A DNA stretch of 36,142 bases from Deltaproteobacteria bacterium (lineage in GTDB: Bacteria; Desulfobacterota; DSM-4660; Desulfatiglandales; HGW-15): contig JAGVAP010000032.1 in assembly GCA_020060215.1 (NCBI GenBank), positions 1-36,142 of the forward strand. Direction: 5' to 3'. Each line of letters starts with the position of its first letter. Position 1 is the first letter of the stretch. The notes below the pieces were generated by a model. The model was not told the origin of the DNA. It made no database searches and saw nothing but the letters and a program-made list of their open reading frames with translations. Of this stretch, positions 16,319 through 23,728 are shown piece after piece. A program made the translations under genes and the position numbers.

Positions 16319-16432
16319 GAAGTTGAGAAGTTGAGAGGATGAGAGGCTGAGAAACCGAGAGTCCTGTATGCTCGAATCCTGATCTTCCTGACTCTCAACT
16401 TCTAGACTTCTCAACCTCTCATCTTCTCTTCC
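16319..16432. repeat. Long imperfect inverted repeat of the GAGAAGTTGAGAGG family
   Basis: The left arm (16319-16360, GAAGTTGAGAAGTTGAGAGG...) and the right arm (16391-16432, complement of the same motif) face each other between the convergent RNase and membrane-protein genes. The transcript would fold into a long purine/pyrimidine hairpin, possibly serving as bidirectional terminator. A single arm of the same family lies at 20794-20834. Confidence 0.6.
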
Positions 16433-16434
16433 TC

Positions 16435-17244
16435 CTACGAAGGCTGGGTGACTTCCATCTCCTTCTGCAGCGCGATCTCCCCTGCCTGGTCGTAGACGAG
16501 CACCTTAATCCCCGTGGGTGACTCGGAGGCATTCCCGAGGTTCAGCCTCACATGAAGCTGCTTGTACTTGTTGATGAGGAAGACCTGCCCTTTTCGGTAA
16601 TTCACAGGCATTCCCTTCTCCAGCTTCTGCTGGGGATAGGGCCATTCCTTTGAAGGCTGGCCCTTCCTGTCATAGGCAATCAGATGGATATATCCCCCGA
16701 CCGCCCCCTCTCCGGCCTGTACGTTGACCACCTTCAGGTTGATGCTCATGGTGGATCCCTCTTTCTGGATCACCATGTCCGTAACATCCACGGTCTGAGG
16801 GGTCTTGGCGGTCCTTTCGGGAAGGGCCGCCGTCGCCGTCGCCTTCTCGCCGCTGCTTCGGGTCTGCTCCTTTTTTCCGGTGAGGCCCTCCGCCCCTTCC
16901 TCGATGTGCCTGATATATCCTTCGAGCAGTGAGATCTGCTGCCTGGACCTGGCGATCGCCTTCTTGTTCGCGGCGTTCTCGTCTTCAAGTCGTATGCATT
17001 TCTCGATGTTCTCGCTGGAGGCCGTTCGGAGCTGAATGTATCCGTTGAGGATGAACAGGGATAAGGCAAGATAACCGACGAAGAAGACAATGCTGCCGAT
17101 GAAGATACGGGAGGAGATCTGAAAAGACACGACCCTGCCGACGCTCCCCATGATCATGACGGTCAGACGTCGCTTTCGACGCGGTTTGACCTCTAGAGGC
17201 GGGGCTTCTTCAGGGCTCGCCATTCCTCCTTTTTGATCTTCCAA
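16435..17244 (-). CDS. Membrane-anchored coiled-coil protein, unknown
   Basis: A 269-residue protein with a basic cytoplasmic N-terminus (KPRRKRRLTVMIMG), one membrane segment (about 48-68, IFIGSIVFFVGYLALSLFIL), a coiled coil (about 75-118) and a C-terminal beta-rich domain (VDVTDMVIQKEGSTMSINLK onward) that should be periplasmic. No family is recognised; the layout is that of a bitopic envelope protein. The TTG at 17244 follows GAGG at good spacing; the ATG at 17223 has GGAGG but only one to two bases away, so the start is uncertain. It overlaps the end of the L,D-transpeptidase gene, suggesting coupled expression and a possible cell-wall role. Confidence 0.7.
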   Translation of the reverse strand: MEDQKGGMASPEEAPPLEVKPRRKRRLTVMIMGSVGRVVSFQISSRIFIGSIVFFVGYLALSLFILNGYIQLRTASSENIEKCIRLEDENAANKKAIARSRQQISLLEGYIRHIEEGAEGLTGKKEQTRSSGEKATATAALPERTAKTPQTVDVTDMVIQKEGSTMSINLKVVNVQAGEGAVGGYIHLIAYDRKGQPSKEWPYPQQKLEKGMPVNYRKGQVFLINKYKQLHVRLNLGNASESPTGIKVLVYDQAGEIALQKEMEVTQPS

Positions 17245-18608
17245 TGCGATCCTCGCTTGGTGAGAAGGATGTTCTTTACACCGATGTCCCGGTAGGAGTC
17301 GGCGCGATAGTCCTGGATGAAGGTGACCGTCGCGTGATCCCCCCGAGTCTCTCGTATCTTCAGATCCTTGATCTCGATCGAGAGGGTCTGGTGCTGCTCA
17401 TTCAGTCCCTCCCGGTGTGTCCTCCACTCCTTCAGGTTCATCCCCCTTGAGGAGAAGTTCGCGTCGTAGCAGGAGATGTAGGTTTTGAGGTCTTTCTTTT
17501 CCCATGCCTTTCTCCAGGACTCCACAAACTCCTTGATCTCGGCCGATGCAGTCGAAGGAGCTCGCCGGACGGGCGCGGCCGCCCTTTCCTCCGACGCCGG
17601 CGCAGGTGACGGTGAAGCCGGCGGCGCAGGCTTCCGCACGACGGCGATCACCGGCCTCTCTTCCGGGGTATCGAAGTATTCGCCGATGATCTTCCACTGG
17701 CTGCTGTTCTGCTGCAGGAAAAGCCTCTTGATCCCGTTGCTGTCAAAGACCGGCGTGCTGTATTGCTGGTTGAATACGGCCATCGCCACACCGTCGTTCT
17801 TGAACAGCGCAAGGTTGTCGAGTTTCACATGGATTTCCTTGTACTGCCGGGCAAGGCGGGCCTTGTACTCCCTATAGGCCTTCCAGTCCTTGGTCCCCGA
17901 CCTGAAATGGGGGCTGTAATAGGACATGTACCGGTCCACCTGTTTGCTCTCCCATGCCTTCCTCCAGCCCTCCACCACCTTTTCCAGCTCATCCCTTTCC
18001 TTCCGGAGCTTCTCGGGCTCGACCAGTTCCGCCCTGGAGCTGATGATCACGGGGGTGTCGTACAATCGGATGTAGGAAGAGAGGTCCTCGATGTTCTGGT
18101 TTTCCAGGGCAACGCACCCGTTGGTGTCCTTGGGCTTGAGGGGCTTGTTGAGACCATGGAACCAGATACCGTAACCGTCCCTTCCTTCCCTCCTGTCGAC
18201 CGGGTTGGGATAATCCAGAGGAAACGCGCGGGTCCCGTAAATGGGCGCGAGATCCTTCTGCTCAAACACATTGATGAAGAAATAGATCCCCTCCGGGGTC
18301 TTCCGGTCGTTCTGCCTGGCCTTCTTCCCCTCATTCTCGCCCGTGGAGCAGGGGTATACCTTCACGGGTGCGGAGAGGTCGTCTTTCTTGTAGATGAACA
18401 CCTTCTGCTGGGACTTGTCCACGAGGATGGCATGATCGGAGCCCCTTTCCGGGAACTTCAGGAAAGAGGCGGGGACGAGGTTCGCATTGGTCGTGGTCCA
18501 GCCGGGATCGGGCACGGCGGTGGTCAGGACGATCAGGGGAAGGAAGAAAAGGAAGCAAAGGAATGACTTCATACCGCTCCAATACCCGGGTGCCTTTCGA
18601 GATTCCAT
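17193..18608 (-). CDS. Csd6-like L,D-transpeptidase/carboxypeptidase with two NTF2-like domains
   Basis: A 471-residue exported protein. The hydrophobic signal is MKSFLCFLFFLPLIVLTT after a short N-terminal extension. The YkuD catalytic domain (about 60-205) contains the motif from IWFHGLNKPLKPKD to TNGCVAL, with the histidine and the nucleophilic cysteine present; the T-N-G-C form is that of the YafK/Csd6 branch and not the S-H-G-C of ErfK enzymes. Two related NTF2/SnoaL-like domains follow (VEGWRKAWESKQVDRYMSYY and VESWRKAWEKKDLKTYISCY), separated by a Pro/Ala linker. Family knowledge: Csd6 trims peptidoglycan peptides and shapes Helicobacter cells. The ATG at 18608 has GGAG eight bases upstream and lies 40 bp after the purB stop. 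Confidence 0.85.
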   Translation of the reverse strand: MESRKAPGYWSGMKSFLCFLFFLPLIVLTTAVPDPGWTTTNANLVPASFLKFPERGSDHAILVDKSQQKVFIYKKDDLSAPVKVYPCSTGENEGKKARQNDRKTPEGIYFFINVFEQKDLAPIYGTRAFPLDYPNPVDRREGRDGYGIWFHGLNKPLKPKDTNGCVALENQNIEDLSSYIRLYDTPVIISSRAELVEPEKLRKERDELEKVVEGWRKAWESKQVDRYMSYYSPHFRSGTKDWKAYREYKARLARQYKEIHVKLDNLALFKNDGVAMAVFNQQYSTPVFDSNGIKRLFLQQNSSQWKIIGEYFDTPEERPVIAVVRKPAPPASPSPAPASEERAAAPVRRAPSTASAEIKEFVESWRKAWEKKDLKTYISCYDANFSSRGMNLKEWRTHREGLNEQHQTLSIEIKDLKIRETRGDHATVTFIQDYRADSYRDIGVKNILLTKRGSHWKIKKEEWRALKKPRL

Positions 18609-18648
18609 ATGATCTGCTCCTGATACAAGGAGGGGATCGAGCGATCGC

Positions 18649-19941
18649 TTATTCAAACACCCTCTTGAAGATGTCTTCCACATGTTTGAGATGATAGTCG
18701 AGGCTGAATATCTCTTCGATCTCCTCCTCTTTCAGGTGGGTCCCGATCTCCTGGTCTTCCAGGAGGAGAGATTTCAGATCCCTGCCCGTCTCCCAGACTT
18801 TGAGCGCATTCCTCTGAACCATTTCGTAGGCCTTCTGCCTCTGAATGCCGATGGCGGCAAGCTTCATGAGCACCTGTTGGGAGAAGATGAGACCCTTCAT
18901 GCTCCAGAGGTTTTCCTTCATCCGGTCGGGATGGACCACAAGATCTTTCAGGATGCCTTTGAGCCGATGGAGCATGTAATCGATGAGGATCGTGCTGTCC
19001 GGACCGATCACCCGTTCCACCGATGAGTGGCTGATATCTCTCTCATGCCACAAGGCCATGTTCTCCATGGCGGCGAGTGCGTTGGACCGCACCAGTCTTG
19101 CCAGTCCTGCGATATTCTCTGCGCCCACGGGGTTCTTCTTGTGGGGCATGGCGGAAGAACCTTTCTGACCCTTTCCGAACGGCTCTTCCGCCTCCTGGAC
19201 CTCGGTCCTCTGGAGATGCCGGATCTCCACCGCGATCTTTTCGAGGGTGCCCGCAAGAATGGCCAGGGAGGTGAAATACTGGGCGTGGCGGTCCCGCTGC
19301 AGGATCTGATTGGACGCCTCGGCGGGTTTGAGTCCCAGGCGCTCGCATACATAGGCCTCCACGCGCGGGGATACGTTCGCAAACGTCCCCACGGCCCCGG
19401 AGAGCTTTCCATAGCTGATGACATCGAGCGCCTCTTCGAGCCGCCGGAGGTTCCGCCTCATCTCTGAATACCAGACGGCGAGCTTCAGACCGAAGGTGAT
19501 GGGTTCCGCATGGACTCCATGGGAGCGCCCGATCATGACCGTGTTCTTGTGCTCGTGGGCCCTGTCTCTGATCACCTGCATGATCTCTCTTGTGCCCGAG
19601 ATGATCAGCTCCATGGCCTCTTTGAGCTGAATGGCGAAACTGGTGTCCAGGACGTCGGACGAGGTCAGCCCCAGGTGGATGAAGCGGGAATCGGGTCCCA
19701 CGTATTCTTCCACGTTGGTCAGGAAGGCGATCACATCGTGCTTGGTGATCTTCTCGATCTCGAGGATGCGTTCGACGGAGAAATCCGCCTTCTGCCGGAT
19801 GTTCTCCAGGCATCCATTCGGGACCAAACCTTGCTCGGCCATGGCCTCGCAGGCGAGGATCTCCACTTCGAGCCACTTGGCGAACCGATTATGGTCATCC
19901 CATATTCGAGCCATTTCGGGGCGGGTATAGCGACTAATCAT
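18649..19941 (-). CDS. purB: Adenylosuccinate lyase
   Basis: A 430-residue cytosolic enzyme of purine synthesis that splits adenylosuccinate (and SAICAR) with release of fumarate. The fumarase/aspartase-superfamily signature GSSAMPHKKNP with preceding FGKGQK is intact, as are the catalytic histidine segments (GLTSSDVLDTS, IGRSHGVHAEP). Its length is normal for the short bacterial PurB group. The ATG at 19941 starts MISRYTRPEMARIW, the family's usual N-terminus; further upstream in-frame residues are non-native. It heads a unit with the L,D-transpeptidase and membrane protein genes downstream. Confidence 0.95.
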   Translation of the reverse strand: MISRYTRPEMARIWDDHNRFAKWLEVEILACEAMAEQGLVPNGCLENIRQKADFSVERILEIEKITKHDVIAFLTNVEEYVGPDSRFIHLGLTSSDVLDTSFAIQLKEAMELIISGTREIMQVIRDRAHEHKNTVMIGRSHGVHAEPITFGLKLAVWYSEMRRNLRRLEEALDVISYGKLSGAVGTFANVSPRVEAYVCERLGLKPAEASNQILQRDRHAQYFTSLAILAGTLEKIAVEIRHLQRTEVQEAEEPFGKGQKGSSAMPHKKNPVGAENIAGLARLVRSNALAAMENMALWHERDISHSSVERVIGPDSTILIDYMLHRLKGILKDLVVHPDRMKENLWSMKGLIFSQQVLMKLAAIGIQRQKAYEMVQRNALKVWETGRDLKSLLLEDQEIGTHLKEEEIEEIFSLDYHLKHVEDIFKRVFE

Positions 19942-20106
19942 TGCAGGACCATCTTCCCGGGAGATAGGGCAAGCGCATGCACCGGACCACCTACTGTTGT
20001 GTGCCTGTGTTTTCGGCACACCACATATACAGAACACTCGCGAAAAATCAACGAAAATGATCGGGCAGGTGGTGAGGAAAAATGGACGGGACCGCAGGCC
20101 CATTCA

Positions 20107-20137
20107 TTAACCATCGTTTTACCTAATTATATATAAT
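20107..20137 (+). promoter_or_regulatory. Possible promoter upstream of orn
   Basis: TATAAT at 20132-20137 in an A/T-rich stretch, with TTAACC at 20107-20112 and a long 19-bp spacer. The -10 is perfect and the -35 is mediocre. About 110 bp upstream of the chosen orn start. Confidence 0.35.
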
Positions 20138-20248
20138 CTGTGTTTATGGGAATTCCAGAGGGCCAGGCCGGTTACATTGACTCCGGAGGGGCCTTCTTCT
20201 ATATTCAATAAAAATTATATTCAATATCAATGGAAAGGACCAAAGGGC

Positions 20249-20803
20249 ATGGGCGACGGTGATTCCCCTCCTCTGATCTGGGTGGACCTGGAAATGACCG
20301 GCTTGGACGCGGAGCGGTGCGTGATCCTCGAGATCGCGTCTCTGGTCACAGACGGGATGCTGGAAATCTCTTCGGAAGGCCCGAACATCGCTATCCACTA
20401 CCCGGAGGAGGTCCTCCTGAACATGGAGCCCTGGAGCAGCGAGCAGCACCGGAAATCCGGCCTCTTCGATCGGTCCAGAGAATCCGAATATGACCTCGGC
20501 CGCGCCGAGCAGGAGACCATCGCATTTCTCTCCCGTCACTGCAAACCGGGCGAATCACCTCTGTGCGGCAATTCGGTCTGGCAGGACAGGCGGTTCCTCA
20601 TCAGGCACATGCCCCGGCTCGAGGCCTTTCTGCACTATCGAAACGTGGACGTGAGCTCGATCAAGGAGCTCGTCCAGCGATGGTACCCCTCTTTGCCCGC
20701 CTACGAAAAAAAGAAAGAGCACCTGGCCCTCAGCGATATCCGGGAATCGGTCAACGAACTGAGGTATTATCGGGAAAAGGTCTTCGTGAAAGAGGGAAGT
20801 TGA
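20249..20803 (+). CDS. orn: Oligoribonuclease
   Basis: A 184-residue DEDDh exonuclease that degrades 2-5 nt RNAs, including pGpG from c-di-GMP turnover. Catalytic residues are Asp13 and Glu15 (VDLEMTGLD), Asp113 (NSVWQDRRFL), His158 and Asp163 (EHLALSDI). Its length matches E. coli Orn (181). The ATG at 20249 (MGDGDSPPLIWVDLEMTG) gives the usual N-terminus; the frame is open to 20177 but that extension is A/T-rich and unconserved. The last codons and stop (AGT TGA) lie in a dispersed GAAGTTGAGAAG repeat, so the terminal residues may be a recent addition. Confidence 0.93.
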   Translation: MGDGDSPPLIWVDLEMTGLDAERCVILEIASLVTDGMLEISSEGPNIAIHYPEEVLLNMEPWSSEQHRKSGLFDRSRESEYDLGRAEQETIAFLSRHCKPGESPLCGNSVWQDRRFLIRHMPRLEAFLHYRNVDVSSIKELVQRWYPSLPAYEKKKEHLALSDIRESVNELRYYREKVFVKEGS

Positions 20804-20834
20804 GAAGCTAAGAAGTTCAGAGGCTGAGAAAAGG
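20794..20834. repeat. Dispersed repeat of the GAGAAGTTGAGAGG family overlapping the orn stop
   Basis: GGAAGTTGAGAAGCTAAGAA then GTTCAGAGGCTGAGAAAAG. It matches the left arm at 16319-16360 and supplies the orn stop codon. Confidence 0.55.
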
Positions 20835-20912
20835 GACGATCTCCTCAAGGACCGAAGGGACCAGAGAGACCCTTCTTCGCTTGGCTGACCGCTCCCGAGA
20901 AACTTCAAAGTC

Positions 20913-20992
20913 AAAGGTTTCAGGTTTCAGTGTTCAGGTGTCAGGAAATGGGTGGATTACCGGGCTGACACCCGACACCTGACACCTGATAC
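20913..20992. repeat. Imperfect inverted repeat of the TCAGGTGTCAGG family
   Basis: The left arm, about 20919-20944 (TCAGGTTTCAGTGTTCAGG, TGTCAGG), faces a right arm at about 20965-20990 (CTGACACCCGACACCTGACA, CCTGA). It lies between the convergent orn and nfnB genes. A possible hairpin terminator for either. Confidence 0.5.
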
Positions 20993-21107
20993 CAGTAAAG
21001 TTTCCTCTTCGATCAGACTGGCCTTGGCCGGCGGCTGGGCTGGCCGCTGACTCCTGTGGTTTTCCAGTCTTGATCGCCCCTCGTCCCTCGGCCTTTGGCT
21101 TTCGGCC

Positions 21108-22520
21108 CTACCACCCCCAGGTGAGATACTGGTGGATGGAGTTCGAGGCATTCCTCCCCGCGCCCATGGCGAGGATGACCGTGGCCTGTCCGGTCACGAT
21201 GTCTCCGCCGGCCCAGACCCCCCTCATGGCCGTCTTCCCCGTCTCGGGTTCTGCGATGATGTAGCCCCTCTTGTTCAGCTTCAGATCCGGGGTGGAGCCG
21301 GTCAGGAGCGGATTGGCGCCCGCACCGACGGCGATCACCGCAAGGTCGCACTCCATCTGGAACTTGGAACCCTCAATGGGGACGGGGCGGCGCCTGCCCG
21401 ACGCATCGGGTTCCCCGAGCTCCATCTTCAGGCACTCCATCGCCTTGACCCGCCCCTTCTCATCGCCGATGAAGCGGGTAGGGGCGGTCAGGAGGAAGAA
21501 CTCGATCCCCTCTTCTTCGGCATGATGGATCTCCGCTGCACGGGCCGGCATCTCGTCCCTGGAGCGGCGGTAGACGATTCGCACCCTGTCGGCCCCGAGC
21601 CTCATGGCCGTCCTGGCCGCATCCATGGCGACGTTCCCGGCCCCCAGGACCACGACGTCCTTGCCGATGGCGACGGGCGTGTCGTACTCCGGGAAGAGGT
21701 AGGCCTTCATGAGGTTGGACCGGGTAAGGTATTCGTTCGCCGAATAGATCCCGATCAGGTTCTCACCGGGGATGTTGAGGAAGCTGGGAAGGCCGGCCCC
21801 CACTCCCACGTAGACGGCGTCAAAACCCTGTTCGAAGAGATCCTCCATGGCAACCGTCTTGCCGACGACGGTGTTGCATTCGAGCCTGGCGCCGAGTCTT
21901 TCGAGGAAGTGGACCTCCGAATAGACGATCTCCTTGGGCAGCCTGAACTCCGGGATCCCGTACACCAGCACGCCGCCGGGCTTGTGGAACGCCTCGAAGA
22001 TGGTGACGCTGTGACCCTTGAGGATGAGGTCTCCTGCCACCGTCAGCCCGGAGGGGCCGGAACCGATCACCGCCACCCTCTTGCCGGTGGGCGGAGCCTT
22101 GGGGGGGAGGTCCCCCTTTCCATTGGCCCTCTCATGGTCTGCAACGAAACGCTCCAGGTTCCCGATCGCCACGGGCTGGTCCTTCTTGCCCACGATGCAC
22201 TGACCTTCACACTGGGCCTCCTGGGGACAGACCCTGCCGCAGACGGCCGGCAGTGCATTTCGCTCCCAGACCTTCCGAACGGCCTTGGTGAATTCGCCCT
22301 GTCTTACGAGCTGGATGAACGCAGGGATGTCCACGGAGACAGGACAACCCTCCACGCAGGATGGCTTCTTGCACTGGAGGCACCTTTCCGCCTCCTTCAT
22401 GGCCAGCTCCGGCGTATAGCCCAGGGGGACCTCTTCGAAGTTCCTTCTTCTGACCTGTGGTTTCTGCTCAGGCATGGGCTGCCTGGGAACCTTTTCCTTT
22501 TTCAATTCCTTATCCGCCAT
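21108..22520 (-). CDS. nfnB: NfnB-type NADPH-dependent flavoprotein (GltA/glutamate synthase small-subunit family)
   Basis: A 470-residue iron-sulfur flavoprotein, the large subunit of NADH-dependent reduced ferredoxin:NADP+ oxidoreductase. The N-terminal domain binds two 4Fe-4S clusters: Cys47, 50, 55, 59 (CLQCKKPSCVEGCP) and Cys94, 98, 104, 108 (CGRVCPQEAQCEGQC). An FAD-binding Rossmann motif (VAVIGSGPSGLTVAG, about 148-162) and an NADP-binding one (VVVLGAGNVAMDAA, about 289-302) follow. Alone it could be called GltD or SudA; the nfnA-like partner 15 bp upstream and no glutamate synthase large subunit favour NfnB. The pair bifurcates electrons between NADPH, NAD+ and ferredoxin in anaerobes. 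Confidence 0.88.
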   Translation of the reverse strand: MADKELKKEKVPRQPMPEQKPQVRRRNFEEVPLGYTPELAMKEAERCLQCKKPSCVEGCPVSVDIPAFIQLVRQGEFTKAVRKVWERNALPAVCGRVCPQEAQCEGQCIVGKKDQPVAIGNLERFVADHERANGKGDLPPKAPPTGKRVAVIGSGPSGLTVAGDLILKGHSVTIFEAFHKPGGVLVYGIPEFRLPKEIVYSEVHFLERLGARLECNTVVGKTVAMEDLFEQGFDAVYVGVGAGLPSFLNIPGENLIGIYSANEYLTRSNLMKAYLFPEYDTPVAIGKDVVVLGAGNVAMDAARTAMRLGADRVRIVYRRSRDEMPARAAEIHHAEEEGIEFFLLTAPTRFIGDEKGRVKAMECLKMELGEPDASGRRRPVPIEGSKFQMECDLAVIAVGAGANPLLTGSTPDLKLNKRGYIIAEPETGKTAMRGVWAGGDIVTGQATVILAMGAGRNASNSIHQYLTWGW

Positions 22521-22535
22521 ATCCCTGCCTCCCTA

Positions 22536-23372
22536 TCAGCCGGCCTTACATTGCTTGGTATACATTTCAAAAGCGCGGGCCTCCTCCTCCTTGTAGGACT
22601 GGAGGCGTAGCGACAGTTCGTCAAAATCGACCTGGTGTCCGTCAAACTCGGGGCCGTCCACACAGGCGAACTGGGTCTTCCCGCCCACGGAAACGCGGCA
22701 ACAGCCGCACATTCCCGTCCCGTCGACCATGACCGCATTGAGGCTGACCAGGGTCTTGACCTTGTAACCGGAGGTGAGCTTGGAGACGAACTTCATCATG
22801 GGCACGGGCCCTATCCCGACCACGAGCTTCACGTCTTCCTTGTTGAGGACGTCCTTGAGGACATCGGTGACGAACCCATGGTGCCCGTAAGAGCCGTCGT
22901 CCGTGCAGACATGCAGCTCCTCGGAGGCCGCCCTCATCTTATCCTCCAGAATGAGGAGGTCCTTGGTCCTGGCGCCGATGATGGCGATCACCCTGTTCCC
23001 GATCTCTTTCAACCCCCTGGTGATGGGATGCATGACCGCCACTCCGGTGCCGCCTCCCACGCAAACCACGGTTCCAAGCTTTTCGAGATGCGTGGGCTTG
23101 CCCAGGGGGCCGATCACATCCTGGTACTTATCGCCCACCTTGAGGGACTTGAAAAGAGCGGTCGACTTTCCGACCACCTGATAGATGATCGTGATCGTCC
23201 CCTTCCTGGGGTCGGTATCCGCCATGGTCAGGGGGATCCGCTCTCCGGTCTCATTTGCCTTCAGGATGACGAACTGACCGGGCTTTGCTTTTTTCGCTAT
23301 CAGGGGGGCACTGATCTCGTTGAGGACGACCGTGCCGTCGGCCATCTCCTGTCTTTTCAGTATTTCAAACAT
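22536..23372 (-). CDS. nfnA: NfnA-type ferredoxin-NADP+ reductase subunit
   Basis: A 278-residue FAD and 2Fe-2S protein of the dihydroorotate dehydrogenase electron-transfer (PyrK) family. The FAD domain has RIPLTMAD (about 45-52), the NAD-binding domain starts VVCVGGGTGVAVMHP (about 102-116), and the 2Fe-2S ligands are Cys222, 224/225 and 237 (MCGCCRV...QFAC). In NfnAB this subunit takes electrons to NAD(H). The length and pairing with a 470-residue GltA-like protein match Thermotoga and clostridial Nfn. SudAB sulfide dehydrogenase is the same family and cannot be excluded by sequence. GGAGG precedes the ATG at 23372; the operon is nfnA-nfnB. Confidence 0.88.
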   Translation of the reverse strand: MFEILKRQEMADGTVVLNEISAPLIAKKAKPGQFVILKANETGERIPLTMADTDPRKGTITIIYQVVGKSTALFKSLKVGDKYQDVIGPLGKPTHLEKLGTVVCVGGGTGVAVMHPITRGLKEIGNRVIAIIGARTKDLLILEDKMRAASEELHVCTDDGSYGHHGFVTDVLKDVLNKEDVKLVVGIGPVPMMKFVSKLTSGYKVKTLVSLNAVMVDGTGMCGCCRVSVGGKTQFACVDGPEFDGHQVDFDELSLRLQSYKEEEARAFEMYTKQCKAG

Positions 23373-23728
23373 TTCCGACCCTCCGACCTATCGATATTAA
23401 GGTACTGTATACGAAAAAACTGCATGAACATAGCAGAAAGAGGCGCGCTGAAGCAAACATCATTTCCGATCCCTTCGCCTGATTCACCCCGATTCCGCCA
23501 CGTCACGACCAGGCCCGGGGGGCGATCAACCGTGATACGGCCCGGCCCGGCAATAAGCAAAGCCCCTGCCCATGGCAACTGCGGGTCAGGAACGGAAGGG
23601 ATGAGCACGATCGTTTTTTATGCCTGTCCCTGAAGAATGTACTTTACAAAATGGGCATTTTCATCGATATACGTGTTTAAAGAAGAGTTTTCTGGTTTAG
23701 CCCTTAACCTTCTTGGCACGGGAAAGAT
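23373..23728. other. 356-bp divergent intergenic region between nfnA and fapA-like genes
   Basis: No gene is supported, although a minus-strand frame extends from nfnA. A/T-rich ends, near 23395-23430 and 23630-23700, are the likely promoter regions, with a GC-rich middle. On the minus strand TAATAT near 23393-23398 could be a -10 box for nfnA but has no clear -35. Confidence 0.5.

Noticed and set aside
23357..23608. N-terminal extension or separate gene upstream of nfnA
   Set aside because: nfnA has a good GGAGG site at its own ATG and a standard N-terminus; the upstream frame has no ribosome-binding site or recognisable features.
23500..23610. c-di-GMP-like riboswitch (GCAATAAGCAAAGCCCC segment) upstream of the FapA-like gene
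   Set aside because: The core GNRA receptor and the second conserved half of the GEMM fold could not be found, and the segment ends over 100 bp before the gene.
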